Source of the DNA: Rhodoferax sp.
Lineage (GTDB): Bacteria > Pseudomonadota > Gammaproteobacteria > Burkholderiales > Burkholderiaceae_C
DNA length: 64,000 nt
Assembly (NCBI RefSeq): GCF_028715765.1
Contig: NZ_JAQURE010000011.1
Location: 1 to 64,000, forward strand
Reading direction: 5' to 3'
The notes below the pieces were generated by a model. It searched no databases and was not told the origin of the DNA. It saw only the letters and a list, made by a program, of their open reading frames with translations. Shown piece by piece: positions 40,047-49,709 of this stretch. The translations under genes and the position numbers were made by a program. Every line of letters begins with the position of its first letter. Within the stretch, counting starts at the first letter, position 1.

Positions 40047-40250
40047 TTAAAGTGGGACTTTTTTCAGCATCTCCAGTCCGACCTTACCAGCGGCAATTTC
40101 GCGCAAGGCTGTCACACCAGGCTTGTTTTTGCTTTCCACTTTGGCGGTGTGACCATGACTGAGCATGCGCGCGCGGTAAGACGCTGCCAACACCAGTTGA
40201 AAGCGATTTGGAATCTGCTGCAAGCAGTCTTCAACAGTGATACGAGCCAT
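40047..40250 (-). CDS. rpoZ: DNA-directed RNA polymerase omega subunit
   Basis: [30 protein letters not shown]; gmk-rpoZ-spoT order. Confidence 0.96.
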   Translation of the reverse strand: MARITVEDCLQQIPNRFQLVLAASYRARMLSHGHTAKVESKNKPGVTALREIAAGKVGLEMLKKVPL

Positions 40251-40280
40251 GAATTCTCCAAAACCGTGAGGGGCGCACTG

Positions 40281-40907
40281 TCAGAGGTGCAGTGCATTAA
40301 ATGTTTCAGCTCTGGCGCGGCGCTGCGCCAAATACTTGAGCCTTTGTGCATGCACGATTGATTTCAAATCAAAAACCGCGCGGTCAAAAGATTCATTGAT
40401 TATAACGAAGTCAAATTGATGGGCTTGCGCCATCTCTAAAGCCGCATTGTGCAAACGCACCTCTATCACATCAGCCGCATCTTCACCGCGCCGTTCTAGC
40501 CGTGCGCGCAACTCTTCCCAACTTGGCGGCAAGATAAAGATGGTGACGGCGTTGGCGAAAATTCCCTTGATTTGCAGCGCCCCTTGGTAATCAATTTCAA
40601 GAATCACATCTGCGCCCTGCGCCATGCGCTCTTCAATCGCTTTTTTAGAGGTGCCGTAGCGGTGGTTGTGCACATGCGCCCATTCCACAAAGGCCTGCGC
40701 CTGCACCATGGCATCAAATTCAGCATTTGAGACAAAAAAGTATTCACGCCCATGCTTCTCTTGGCCACGCGGGGCGCGGGTGGTGTGCGAGACCGAGGGC
40801 TGTACATGAGAGTCAAGCTCCATGAGCGCTTTGACCAAGCTGGATTTGCCTGCCCCGCTGGGTGCAGCCACCACAAAAAGATTACCTGGGTATTCCATAG
40901 TCTGCAT
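40281..40907 (-). CDS. gmk: Guanylate kinase
   Basis: [52 protein letters not shown]. Confidence 0.96.
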   Translation of the reverse strand: MQTMEYPGNLFVVAAPSGAGKSSLVKALMELDSHVQPSVSHTTRAPRGQEKHGREYFFVSNAEFDAMVQAQAFVEWAHVHNHRYGTSKKAIEERMAQGADVILEIDYQGALQIKGIFANAVTIFILPPSWEELRARLERRGEDAADVIEVRLHNAALEMAQAHQFDFVIINESFDRAVFDLKSIVHAQRLKYLAQRRARAETFNALHL

Positions 40908-40940
40908 AGACGTAGGCTTTCAACATGATAAAGTAGCGCG

Positions 40941-41858
40941 TCATTCTATGTTTTGCACCTGTTCCCGCATTTGTTCAATCAGCACTTTCATGTCAACAGA
41001 AATGTGGGTCAGCTCCAGCGCAGCTGATTTAGACCCCAGTGTGTTGGCTTCGCGGTGCAGTTCTTGGATCAAAAAGTCCAAACGCTTGCCGATTTCACCG
41101 CCGCGTGTGATCAACCGTGCCAACTCATCCAAGTGCGAAGTGAGCCGGGTCAACTCTTCTGCCACATCAATGCGAATGGCAAATGCCGTGGCCTCTGTCA
41201 GCGCCCGGTCTTGCGCCGCTTCGGGCAACTGCACGCTGTCGGTCAACCCCATGGCTTCTTGCCAGCGATCCATAAACCGCTGACGCTGTTGCGCCACCAA
41301 CTGTGGAATCAACGGCACGGCTTTGGCCGTCAAGCCGCGCAACTGTTCGATCCGATCTTGCAGCATCAAGGCCAGGCGTGCACCTTCGCGCTCGCGTGCG
41401 GCCAGCAACGACTGCAAGGCCGAGTCAGCCAGCGTCAACAGCTCAGCCGTCCAGTCTTGAGTGGAGCTTGTTTCGTTGCCCGACATCCGAATCACATCCG
41501 CCACACTCAGCACCGGTGCATTGGGCAGCCAGGCTTTCACATTGTCTTGAATCGCATTCAAGCGCTGCAGTAGCCGCACCGAGGGGTCTGGCAGCACGTG
41601 GCTGGCGTTGCTCTCCAGTGCTGCGCGAAACTCCACCTTGCCGCGCTTGAGCTTGGCCGTGAGGCGCTCGCGTAACGCTGGCTCTGCGGCTCGAAGCTCG
41701 TCAGGCAGCCGAAACGTCAGGTCAAGAAAGCGGCTGTTGACAGACCGAATCTCAATACCCAGCCGTGTCGATGCTGCAGATTTTGGCTCTTCGTCGTGCC
41801 CAATGGGCGCGCTGCCGTGCTGGGCACTGGCATAACCGGTCATGCTGTAAACTGACAT
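40941..41858 (-). CDS. yicC: YicC family endoribonuclease/stress protein
   Basis: MSVYSMTGYASAQHG ... RSVNSRFLDLTFRLPDELR ... EANTLGSKSAALELTHISVDMKVLIEQMREQVQNIE. Confidence 0.93.
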   Translation of the reverse strand: MSVYSMTGYASAQHGSAPIGHDEEPKSAASTRLGIEIRSVNSRFLDLTFRLPDELRAAEPALRERLTAKLKRGKVEFRAALESNASHVLPDPSVRLLQRLNAIQDNVKAWLPNAPVLSVADVIRMSGNETSSTQDWTAELLTLADSALQSLLAAREREGARLALMLQDRIEQLRGLTAKAVPLIPQLVAQQRQRFMDRWQEAMGLTDSVQLPEAAQDRALTEATAFAIRIDVAEELTRLTSHLDELARLITRGGEIGKRLDFLIQELHREANTLGSKSAALELTHISVDMKVLIEQMREQVQNIE

Positions 41859-41936
41859 TTGAATGTGATTTTGATGAAACTCGTTCAAGAATAACCCGGT
41901 TCTGACTCCGTGCACGTCCGCCCAACTTAAAAATAC

Positions 41937-42944
41937 ATGTCCAAGGTCAAGCCTTCACCGCTCCCGCCAGATACCCTGATTGGTGGGTACCGGGTGATTC
42001 GTCGGGTGGCCGCTGGCGGGTTTGGCGTGGTTTACCAGGCCATCGACCCTGATGGCCAGCAGGTGGCGATCAAAGAGTATTTGCCTGCGTCGCTGGTCAG
42101 CCGTGCGCCAGGAGATTTGTTGCCCCAAGTGGCGCCTGAAAAACTCTCGCTCTACCGTTTGGGCTTGAAAAGTTTTTTTGAAGAAGGCCGCTCGTTGGCT
42201 CAAATTTCTCACGCCTCGGTAGTCAGCGTGATGAATTTTTTCCGGGAAAACGAAACCGTTTACATGGTGATGAACTACCTCGAAGGCGCCAGCTTGCAGG
42301 AGTACATCTTGATTGCGCGAGACCTCAAGCAAGAAAAAGTCTTTCGTGAGTCCACCATCCGGTCTTTGTTTGATGAAATTTTGCGCGGCTTGCGCATCGT
42401 TCACCAGCACAAAATGCTGCACCTTGACATCAAACCCGCCAACATCTTCATCACTGACGACAACAAGTCGGTGTTGATTGACTTTGGTGCCGCGCGTGAA
42501 GTGCTCAGCAAAGAAGGCAACTTCATTCGCCCCATGTACACCCCCGGTTTTGCAGCCCCAGAGATGTACCGGCGCGACAGCGCCATGGGCCCGTGGACCG
42601 ACATTTACGCCATTGGTGCATGCATGTACGCCTGCATGCAGGGTTACCCGCCAGTCGAAGCGCCGCAACGCATGAGCAACGACCGCATGACGTTGGCCTT
42701 GAAAAAATTGCAAGGCGTGTATTCAGACAATTTGATTGAAGTGGTGCAGTGGTGCATGGCGCTTGACCCCTTGGCTAGACCGCAATCCGTTTTTGCGCTT
42801 CAAAAAGAACTCAACACCGTGGGTGAATTGCGCTATACCCGGCTCAGTGTGGGTGAAAAAGTGCGTTTGCAGTTTGAAACCATGGTGGCAGGAACCAAAA
42901 AAACGGTTCTCAAAGCCACCAATATTGGCCATAGAGCAACATGA
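41937..42944 (+). CDS. Hanks-type serine/threonine protein kinase
   Basis: YRVIRRVAAGGFGVVYQAIDPDGQQVAIKEYLP; HLDIKPANIFITDDNKSVLIDFGAAR; YTPGFAAPEMY. Confidence 0.93.
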   Translation: MSKVKPSPLPPDTLIGGYRVIRRVAAGGFGVVYQAIDPDGQQVAIKEYLPASLVSRAPGDLLPQVAPEKLSLYRLGLKSFFEEGRSLAQISHASVVSVMNFFRENETVYMVMNYLEGASLQEYILIARDLKQEKVFRESTIRSLFDEILRGLRIVHQHKMLHLDIKPANIFITDDNKSVLIDFGAAREVLSKEGNFIRPMYTPGFAAPEMYRRDSAMGPWTDIYAIGACMYACMQGYPPVEAPQRMSNDRMTLALKKLQGVYSDNLIEVVQWCMALDPLARPQSVFALQKELNTVGELRYTRLSVGEKVRLQFETMVAGTKKTVLKATNIGHRAT

Positions 42945-43855
42945 AATTTTCTGTCTTTCAGGTCAGTCGCAAGGGCGGTCGCGACAAAAACGAAGATCGC
43001 ATGGGCTACTGCTACACCCGCGCGTCGGCGGTTTTTTTGCTGGCTGACGGCATGGGTGGGCACCCTGAAGGCGAGGTGGCTGCGCAAATGGCCTTGCAGG
43101 CGGTGGCAGCGTTGTTTCAAAAACAAGCCCGCCCCGAGTTACCTGATGTCAAAGCCTTTTTGTCCGAGGCGTTGCTCACTGCACAACAGCACATCTTGCG
43201 CTATGCCAATGACCGTGCCATGCTGGACTCGCCTCGCACCACGGTGGTGGTGGCGGTGCTGCAAGCGGGCGCAGTCACCTGGACACATTGTGGTGACTCG
43301 CGGTTTTACCTGGTGCGCCAATCCAAATTGCTGGTGCGCACCAAAGACCATTCCCTCATGGAGCAAAACCTCACGCGCCCGGCGCCCGCAAACACCGCGC
43401 GTACCTCCAACCGCAATGTGCTCTTCACCTGCCTGGGCTCACCCATCAAACCCGTGTTCAATGTGGCCGGACCGGTCTCTTTGCAGCAGGGCGACCGCCT
43501 GATGCTGTGCTCTGACGGCTTGTGGTCGGTCATGTCTGATGACGACATTGTGTTTCACTTGTCACAAAAGTCGGTTGAAGATGCTGTGCCAGACCTGGTG
43601 GAAAAGGCCTTGCGGGCCGGCGGTGAAGGCTCTGACAACGTGACCTGTTTGGCGCTGGAGTGGGAAACCCCAGACGACTTTGACTCTACCCGCGGCAGTG
43701 TCAGCACCGACTCCATCAGCGATGGCGTGTTTGCCTCAACCGTGCAGGCGGGCTTGTGGAACGACACCCTGGAAGACCTGGACGAGGCCGCCATTGAGCG
43801 CTCGATTGCTGAAATCAACGAAGCCATTCGCCGCTCAGCCCTCAAAAAACCATAA
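42941..43855 (+). CDS. PP2C-family serine/threonine phosphatase
   Basis: GGRDKNEDRMGYC, FLLADGMGGHPEGEVAAQMAL, LMLCSDGLWSVMSDDDI, GSDNVTCLAL; overlaps kinase stop (ATGA). Confidence 0.93.
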   Translation: MKFSVFQVSRKGGRDKNEDRMGYCYTRASAVFLLADGMGGHPEGEVAAQMALQAVAALFQKQARPELPDVKAFLSEALLTAQQHILRYANDRAMLDSPRTTVVVAVLQAGAVTWTHCGDSRFYLVRQSKLLVRTKDHSLMEQNLTRPAPANTARTSNRNVLFTCLGSPIKPVFNVAGPVSLQQGDRLMLCSDGLWSVMSDDDIVFHLSQKSVEDAVPDLVEKALRAGGEGSDNVTCLALEWETPDDFDSTRGSVSTDSISDGVFASTVQAGLWNDTLEDLDEAAIERSIAEINEAIRRSALKKP

Positions 43856-43870
43856 CCCGCTTTGCGGGTT
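43854..43870 (+). terminator. Possible terminator hairpin after PP2C gene
   Basis: AACCCGCTTTGCGGGTT; no strong U-tract. Confidence 0.4.
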
Positions 43871-43961
43871 GAACGGGTTTCAGGCCAGTCCTGCGGTGTG
43901 AGGCATCTCGCTTGTCGTGCCTTCGCACCGCGCCCCCATTTCCTTGATTGAAAGACCTGCC

Positions 43962-44690
43962 ATGACTGAATTTTCTAGAACCCAAGGCCGCTTGGCCAAT
44001 GCGCTGCGCCCAGTGCGCCTGACCCGCGCTTACACCCTGCACGCCGAAGGCTCGGTGTTGATCGAGTTTGGCCACACCAAAGTGCTGTGCAATGCCTCGG
44101 TGCTCGACAAAGTGCCGCCGCACCAAAAAGGCCGCGGCCTTGGCTGGGTCACCGCCGAATACGGCATGCTGCCACGCGCCACCCACAGCCGCAGCGACCG
44201 CGAAGCCGCGCGCGGCAAGCAAACCGGACGCACACAAGAAATTCAGCGTTTGATCGGCCGTGCCCTGCGCTCGGTGTTTGACCTCAGCCTGCTCGGCGAG
44301 CGCACCTTGCACCTTGATTGCGACGTGCTGCAAGCCGATGGCGGCACCCGCACGGCGGCCATCACCGGCGCCTTTGTCGCTGCGCAAGATGCTGTCAATG
44401 GCTTGCTGGCGGCGGGTAAATTGACGCAGTCGCCGATTCGTGAAGCGGTGGCGGCCATCTCGGTTGGCATGGTGCAAGGCACGCCGTTGCTCGACCTGGA
44501 ATATGTTGAAGATGCCGCTTGCGACACCGACATGAACGTGGTCATGACCGCCAGCGGGCATTTTGTCGAGCTGCAAGGCACAGCCGAAGGTGCGCCCTTT
44601 AGCCGCACCGAAATGGATCAACTCTTGAACTTGGCCGACCAAGGCATTCGTGAGCTGATTCTGTTGCAGCAAGAATCGCTCTCTAAATAA
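43962..44690 (+). CDS. rph: Ribonuclease PH
   Basis: [77 protein letters not shown]. Confidence 0.97.
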   Translation: MTEFSRTQGRLANALRPVRLTRAYTLHAEGSVLIEFGHTKVLCNASVLDKVPPHQKGRGLGWVTAEYGMLPRATHSRSDREAARGKQTGRTQEIQRLIGRALRSVFDLSLLGERTLHLDCDVLQADGGTRTAAITGAFVAAQDAVNGLLAAGKLTQSPIREAVAAISVGMVQGTPLLDLEYVEDAACDTDMNVVMTASGHFVELQGTAEGAPFSRTEMDQLLNLADQGIRELILLQQESLSK

Positions 44691-44732
44691 GAGCTACTCA
44701 CGCACTAACCATAAGCGCTAGAGGTCTATTTG
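44681..44732 (+). repeat. GCTAGAGGCC-family repeat (between rph and rdgB)
   Basis: CTCTAAATAAGAGCTACTCACGCACTAACCATAAGCGCTAGAGGTCTATTTGTT. Confidence 0.78.
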
Positions 44733-44734
44733 TT

Positions 44735-45337
44735 ATGAAAATTGTATTGGCATCCAACAACCCCGGGAAATTGGTTGAGTTGCAAGCCATGTTGGCGCCG
44801 CTGCAGCTGGAGCTGGTGACCCAAGGCAGCCTGGGCATTCCTGAAGCGGCCGAGCCGTTTCACACCTTCATTGAAAACGCTTTGGCCAAAGCGCGTCACG
44901 CGGCGCATTTGAGCGGCCTGCCGGCCATGGCCGATGACGCCGGTTTGTGCGTGGATGCCTTTGGCGGCTTGCCGGGGGTGGACACCGCTTATTACGCCAC
45001 CCAGTTTGGCTACGCCAAAAGCGACGCCAACAACGTGCGTGCCCTGTTGGAGCAAATGCAAGGCATTGACAACCGGCGCGCCGCCATGGTCAGCACACTG
45101 GTGGCGCTGCGCTCAGCCGACGACCCCGAGCCACTGGTGGCGGTGGGGCGGGTGGTGGGCGACATCACCCAGGCGCCGATGGGTAGCAACGGCTTTGGCT
45201 TTGACCCGGTGATGTGGTTGCCCGAATTCGGCCAAACCTTTGCCCAGTTGCCCACCGAAGTTAAAAATGCCCACAGCCACCGCGGCCGCGCCGTGGCCGC
45301 CATGGTGGCGCTGATGCGTGAGCGCTGGCAGATTTGA
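44735..45337 (+). CDS. rdgB: XTP/dITP diphosphatase (RdgB/HAM1)
   Basis: MKIVLASNNPGKLVELQAML ... FIENALAKARHAAHLSGLPAMADDAGLCVDAFGGLPGVDTAYYA. Confidence 0.96.
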   Translation: MKIVLASNNPGKLVELQAMLAPLQLELVTQGSLGIPEAAEPFHTFIENALAKARHAAHLSGLPAMADDAGLCVDAFGGLPGVDTAYYATQFGYAKSDANNVRALLEQMQGIDNRRAAMVSTLVALRSADDPEPLVAVGRVVGDITQAPMGSNGFGFDPVMWLPEFGQTFAQLPTEVKNAHSHRGRAVAAMVALMRERWQI

Positions 45338-45367
45338 GCGTCCCTGCAGTTTTGCCGCACTTGAACC

Positions 45368-45396
45368 CTTGAATTCGCCTGGGTTGTCCTTATTTA
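45368..45396 (+). promoter_or_regulatory. Candidate sigma-32 promoter of htpG
   Basis: CTTGAA-N14-CCTTATTTA about 65 nt before the htpG ATG; resembles CTTGAAA-N12-14-CCCCATNT. Confidence 0.5.
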
Positions 45397-45461
45397 TGGG
45401 ATTGCTCTGGCACCAGCGCGCTCGTTGCTGGCCTCTATTTTTTTGACACCTCTGTAACACC

Positions 45462-47444
45462 ATGACCAAACAAACCCTTTCCTTCCAAGCTGAAGTGGCG
45501 CAACTGCTGCACCTTGTCACGCACTCGCTCTACTCCAACAAAGAAATTTTCCTGCGTGAACTCATTTCAAACGCGTCTGACGCCTGCGACAAACTGCGTT
45601 TTGAAGCCATCAACGACGGCGGTCTGTACGAGAACGACCCCGAGCTCAAGGTCAAAGTCATGTTTGACAAAGACGCCAAAACGCTCACCATCACCGACAA
45701 CGGCATTGGCATGAGCACGCAAGAGGCCATTGACCACCTGGGCACCATCGCCAAAAGCGGCACCAAAGACTTTGTGAGTAAGTTGAGCGGCGACCAAAAG
45801 GCTGACTCGCAACTCATTGGCCAGTTCGGCGTGGGCTTTTACTCAGGCTTCATCGTGGCCGACAAGATCACCGTTGAGTCGCGTCGCGCCGGTATGAAGG
45901 CCGAAGAGGGCGTGCGCTGGATCAGCGGTGGCGCGGGCAACTTTGAGGTCGAAGCTATCACACGGCCAGAGCGCGGCACCAGCATCATCTTGCACCTCAA
46001 CGACGACGCGCTCGACTATGCCAGTGCCTGGAAGCTCAAGAGCATCATCAACAAATACTCCGACCACATCAGCTTGCCCATCTTGATGGAAAAAGAAGAG
46101 TGGAAAGACGGCGAACTCATCAATCCATCAGATGAGGCCGGCGGCCGCCAACCTGGTGCCATGGTGAAAACCGGCGAATGGGAAACCATCAACAAAGCCA
46201 ACGCCATTTGGGCGCGCGCTAAAAAAGACGTCACGCAAGAGCAATACGACGAGTTTTACAAGCAAATCAGCCACGACTTTGAAGCCCCGCTGGCGCACAC
46301 CCACAACCGGGTGGAAGGCAGTACCGAATACACCCAGCTGCTGTACATCCCTGGCAAAGCGCCGATGGATTTGTACAACCGCGAAAAATCAGCTGGGGTC
46401 AAGCTCTACGTCAAGCGCGTTTTCATCATGGACGATGCCGAAGCGCTGTTGCCCACCTACCTGCGCTTTGTCAAAGGCGTGGTCGACTCGGCTGACTTGC
46501 CTTTGAACGTGAGCCGCGAACTGCTGCAAGAAAGCCGCGACGTGAAAGCCATCCGTGAAGGCTGTACCAAGCGCGTGCTGGGCATGCTCGAAGACCTGGC
46601 CAAAAACGACAAGCTGCCAGAAGTGTCTGCCGACGGCGTGACCGACGTGCAAACTGCCGAAGAAAAAGCCGAGGCGGAAAAAAATGTGGGCAAGTTCACC
46701 AAGTTCTACAAAGAATTTGGTGCTGTGCTCAAAGAAGGCCTGGGCGAAGACTATGCCAACAAAGACCGCATTGCCAAGCTGCTGCGCTTTGCCAGCAGCA
46801 CCACCGATGGCGTGATGGTCAGCTTTGCCGACTACAAAGCCCGCATGAAAGACGGCCAGGAAGCCATTTACTACATCACCGCCGACACCTTGGCAGCAGC
46901 CAAAAACAGCCCGCAACTTGAAGTGTTCAAGAAAAAAGGCATTGAAGTGCTCTTGATGACCGACCGCGTGGACGAATGGGCGCTGAACTACGTGCACGAG
47001 TTCGACGGCACACCGCTGCAAAGCGTGGCCAAAGGTGCGGTGGATCTGGGCAAACTGCAAGACGAGTCTGAGAAAAAGGCTGCTGAAGAAGCCGCTGAGT
47101 CCTTCAAGCCGCTGCTGGCCAAGCTCAAAGAAGCCCTCAAAGACAAGGCCGAAGACGTGCGTGTGACCACCCGCTTGGTCGACAGCCCAGCCTGCCTGGT
47201 GGTGCAAGACAACGGCATGAGCACGCAACTGGCGCGCATGCTCAAGCAAGCCGGCCAAGCCGCGCCAGACGTGAAACCCGTCCTGGAAGTCAACGCTGAG
47301 CATGCCTTGGTGAAGAAGCTTGAAAGCTCCCCTAGCTTCAACGACCTGGCGCACATCTTGTTTGACCAAGCCCTGCTGGCCGAAGGTGGCCTGCCCGATG
47401 ACCCCGCCGCCTACGTGCGCCGCGTGAACGCCTTGCTGGTTTGA
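45462..47444 (+). CDS. htpG: Molecular chaperone HtpG (Hsp90)
   Basis: [47 protein letters not shown]. Confidence 0.98.
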   Translation: MTKQTLSFQAEVAQLLHLVTHSLYSNKEIFLRELISNASDACDKLRFEAINDGGLYENDPELKVKVMFDKDAKTLTITDNGIGMSTQEAIDHLGTIAKSGTKDFVSKLSGDQKADSQLIGQFGVGFYSGFIVADKITVESRRAGMKAEEGVRWISGGAGNFEVEAITRPERGTSIILHLNDDALDYASAWKLKSIINKYSDHISLPILMEKEEWKDGELINPSDEAGGRQPGAMVKTGEWETINKANAIWARAKKDVTQEQYDEFYKQISHDFEAPLAHTHNRVEGSTEYTQLLYIPGKAPMDLYNREKSAGVKLYVKRVFIMDDAEALLPTYLRFVKGVVDSADLPLNVSRELLQESRDVKAIREGCTKRVLGMLEDLAKNDKLPEVSADGVTDVQTAEEKAEAEKNVGKFTKFYKEFGAVLKEGLGEDYANKDRIAKLLRFASSTTDGVMVSFADYKARMKDGQEAIYYITADTLAAAKNSPQLEVFKKKGIEVLLMTDRVDEWALNYVHEFDGTPLQSVAKGAVDLGKLQDESEKKAAEEAAESFKPLLAKLKEALKDKAEDVRVTTRLVDSPACLVVQDNGMSTQLARMLKQAGQAAPDVKPVLEVNAEHALVKKLESSPSFNDLAHILFDQALLAEGGLPDDPAAYVRRVNALLV

Positions 47445-47458
47445 TTTTTATATAAGAA

Positions 47459-47520
47459 ATAGGCCTCTAGAGCCCATGTATAAAGCGTGGACAGCTATTT
47501 AAAATATAGCTTTCCACGCT
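47459..47520 (-). repeat. GCTAGAGGCC-family repeat (htpG 3' region)
   Basis: ATAGGCCTCTAGAGCCCATGTATAAAGCGTGGACAGCTATTTAAAATATAGCT (reverse orientation). Confidence 0.75.
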
Positions 47521-47524
47521 TTTC
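47482..47524 (+). terminator. htpG terminator embedded in a dispersed repeat copy
   Basis: AAAGCGTGGAcAGCTATtTAAAATATAGCTTTCCACGCTTTTC: 9-bp outer and 6-bp inner stem followed by TTTTCTTTTTG. Confidence 0.75.
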
Positions 47525-47556
47525 TTTTTGCTTTTTCCTTCAACTTTTCCAACCCC

Positions 47557-48003
47557 ATGAAAAACCTCTTCAACGTCACCCTGCTCGCCAGCGCCTTGTG
47601 CCTACCCCTGACTTCATTCGCCGCCGATGCGGCGTTGGCGGCCGCCGCCAAAGAAGCTGGTGCCGTGGTCACTGCCAGCGGCTTGGTGTACAAGTCGCTC
47701 AAAGACGGCACCGGGGCCAGCCCCAAAGCCAGCGACACAGTCAAGGTCAACTACCGCGGCACGTTCCCGGACGGCAAAGAATTTGACAGCTCTTACAAGC
47801 GCAACCAAGCCATAGAGTTCCCGCTCAACGGCGTCATCAAGTGCTGGACGGAAGGCGTGCAGCGCATGAAAGTGGGCGGCAAAGCCAAGTTGACTTGCCC
47901 GTCGAGCATCGCCTATGGCGAGCGTGGTGCCGGTGGTGGCCTGATTCCCGCCAACGCCACCTTGCTGTTTGAGGTGGAACTGCTGGGCATCAACGGCAAA
48001 TAA
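47557..48003 (+). CDS. FKBP-type peptidyl-prolyl isomerase (exported)
   Basis: VKVNYRGTFPDGKEFDSSYKRNQAIEFPLNGVIKCWTEGVQRMKVGGKAKLTCPSSIAYGERGAGGGLIPANATLLFEVELLGI; signal peptide. Confidence 0.95.
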   Translation: MKNLFNVTLLASALCLPLTSFAADAALAAAAKEAGAVVTASGLVYKSLKDGTGASPKASDTVKVNYRGTFPDGKEFDSSYKRNQAIEFPLNGVIKCWTEGVQRMKVGGKAKLTCPSSIAYGERGAGGGLIPANATLLFEVELLGINGK

Positions 48004-48050
48004 CCCACGCCGTCGGCACAAGATTTCCGCATTTTTTCAGCCGCCAAAAT

Positions 48051-48078
48051 CTTGAAAACCTTGCCATAACCCTCATTT
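48051..48078 (+). promoter_or_regulatory. Candidate sigma-32 promoter of hsp20
   Basis: CTTGAAA-N13-CCTCATTT, close to CTTGAAA-N12-14-CCCCATNT, about 70 nt upstream of hsp20. Confidence 0.65.
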
Positions 48079-48149
48079 TTCAACTTGTAGGCTCAACGCC
48101 ATGGGGGCACTGAGCCGACACCCCTGACTTGTTGAAAAAGGAGAATCTC

Positions 48150-48581
48150 ATGAATGCACTGATGACACGTGGCGGATTGTTTGACGAATTTTTCCGCGAT
48201 GTTGCGCCTGGTTTTTACATCAAGCCCCTGCATGGCGACGGCTTGCCCAACCCGGCGCAGATCAAGGTGGATGTCAAAGAAAGTGGCGAAGCCTACACCA
48301 TCCACGCCGAAATTCCAGGGGTGCCCAAAGAAGACATCCAGGTGGCCGTGGACGGCAATGTGGTGACCTTGCGTGCCGAGGTCAAGCAGCAAGACAGCAC
48401 CTCGCAAGATGAAAAGGTGTTGCGCAGTGAGCGCTTTTACGGTGCCGTCTCCCGCAGTTTTCAGCTCGCGGGAGACATCGACCAAGCGCAGGCCAAAGCC
48501 AAGTACGACAACGGTGTGCTGACCCTGACCTTGCCCAAAAAACAAGCCATGAGTGGCGCCCAACGCCTGACCATCGAGTAA
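48150..48581 (+). CDS. Small heat-shock protein (Hsp20/alpha-crystallin family)
   Basis: IKVDVKESGEAYTIHAEIPGVPKEDIQVAVDGNVVTLRAEVKQ; GVLTLTLPKK. Confidence 0.95.
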   Translation: MNALMTRGGLFDEFFRDVAPGFYIKPLHGDGLPNPAQIKVDVKESGEAYTIHAEIPGVPKEDIQVAVDGNVVTLRAEVKQQDSTSQDEKVLRSERFYGAVSRSFQLAGDIDQAQAKAKYDNGVLTLTLPKKQAMSGAQRLTIE

Positions 48582-48632
48582 CCGTGCGGCCGGCCGGCCG
48601 TTGCAGCGCCACCCCACAGCCGCCGCTGGCGC

Positions 48633-49709
48633 TTACACCGCCAGCGGCGGCTGTTGCATGGCTTCCAACTGGTCTTGCAGCATGACCACCTGGCCTTGCC
48701 AATAGTCGCTGCTGCCGAACCAGGGAAAGTTGATGGCAAAAATGGGGTCTTCCCAGCGCCGCGCCAGCCACGCGCTGTAGTGCAGCAAGCGCAGTGTGCG
48801 CAGCGGCTCCAGCAACGCCAGTTCGCGTGCATCAAAGGGGCGAAACTGCTCGTAGCCGTCCACCAGCGCGGCCAGTTGCCGGGTTTGTTGCGCCCGGTCG
48901 CCGCTCAGCAGCATCCACAGATCTTGCACCGCCGGGCCACTGCGGCAGTCGTCCAGGTCGACAAAATGCGGGCCGGGCAGCTGGCTGGCAGGCACCTCCA
49001 GCGGTGTCCACAAAATGTTGCCGGGGTGGCAGTCGCCGTGCAGGCGCAGCGTCTGCATGGCGCTGGCACCTGGGTTGGCCTCGTTCGTTAAATTATTTAA
49101 GTCTTTTTGGCCTCTAGCGCCCGTCAATAGGGCATGAGTAGCTATCAAATCAATGGCGTCTTGGGCAGCCTTGGCCCAGGCGCTTTGCACATCCAGCGGC
49201 ACTTTGTCATGACCCAGCAGCCAGTCGCGCGCGGCCACGCCAAAGCTGGCCACATCCAGCGCCGGGCGGTGGACAAAGGGGTGTGCCGTGCCCACGCTGT
49301 GGATGCGTGCCAAAAAACGGCCAATCCACTCCAACACCTCACCGTCTTCCAGTTCGGGCTGGCGGCCACCGCGCCATGGGCTCACGCTGAAGTCAAAGCC
49401 ACCATGGTGGTGCAGCGTCTGGCCGTTCAGCATCAGCGGTGCCACCACCGGAATTTCTGCCGCAGCCAGCTCGGCTGAAAATGCATGCTCTTCTTCAATT
49501 TGCGCCCGGGTCCAGCGCTGCGGGCGGTAAAACTTGGCCACCACCTTGCGGCCATCGTCCAAGTGGGCTTGGTAAACCCGGTTTTCGTAAGAGCTCAAGG
49601 CCATTTGCCGGCCGTCGCCCAGCAGCCCCACGCTGGCCAGCGCGTCTTGCACCACATCGGGCGTGAGTGCCTGAAACGGGTGGCTTGCGGTGGGCGAGGT
49701 GCTAGGCAT
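48633..49709 (-). CDS. srkA: Serine/threonine protein kinase SrkA/YihE-like
   Basis: FQALTPDVVQDALASVGLLGDGRQMALSSYENRVYQAHLDDGRKVVAKFYRPQRWT; LHGDCHPGNILW; FVDLDDCRSGPAVQDLWMLLSG. Confidence 0.93.
   Translation of the reverse strand: MPSTSPTASHPFQALTPDVVQDALASVGLLGDGRQMALSSYENRVYQAHLDDGRKVVAKFYRPQRWTRAQIEEEHAFSAELAAAEIPVVAPLMLNGQTLHHHGGFDFSVSPWRGGRQPELEDGEVLEWIGRFLARIHSVGTAHPFVHRPALDVASFGVAARDWLLGHDKVPLDVQSAWAKAAQDAIDLIATHALLTGARGQKDLNNLTNEANPGASAMQTLRLHGDCHPGNILWTPLEVPASQLPGPHFVDLDDCRSGPAVQDLWMLLSGDRAQQTRQLAALVDGYEQFRPFDARELALLEPLRTLRLLHYSAWLARRWEDPIFAINFPWFGSSDYWQGQVVMLQDQLEAMQQPPLAV
49088..49150 (-). repeat. GCTAGAGGCC-family repeat inside srkA coding sequence
   Basis: Minus strand TTTGATAGCTACTCATGCCCTATTGACGGGCGCTAGAGGCCAAAAAGACTTAAATAATTT; encodes LIATHALLTGARGQKDLNN. 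Confidence 0.82.
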
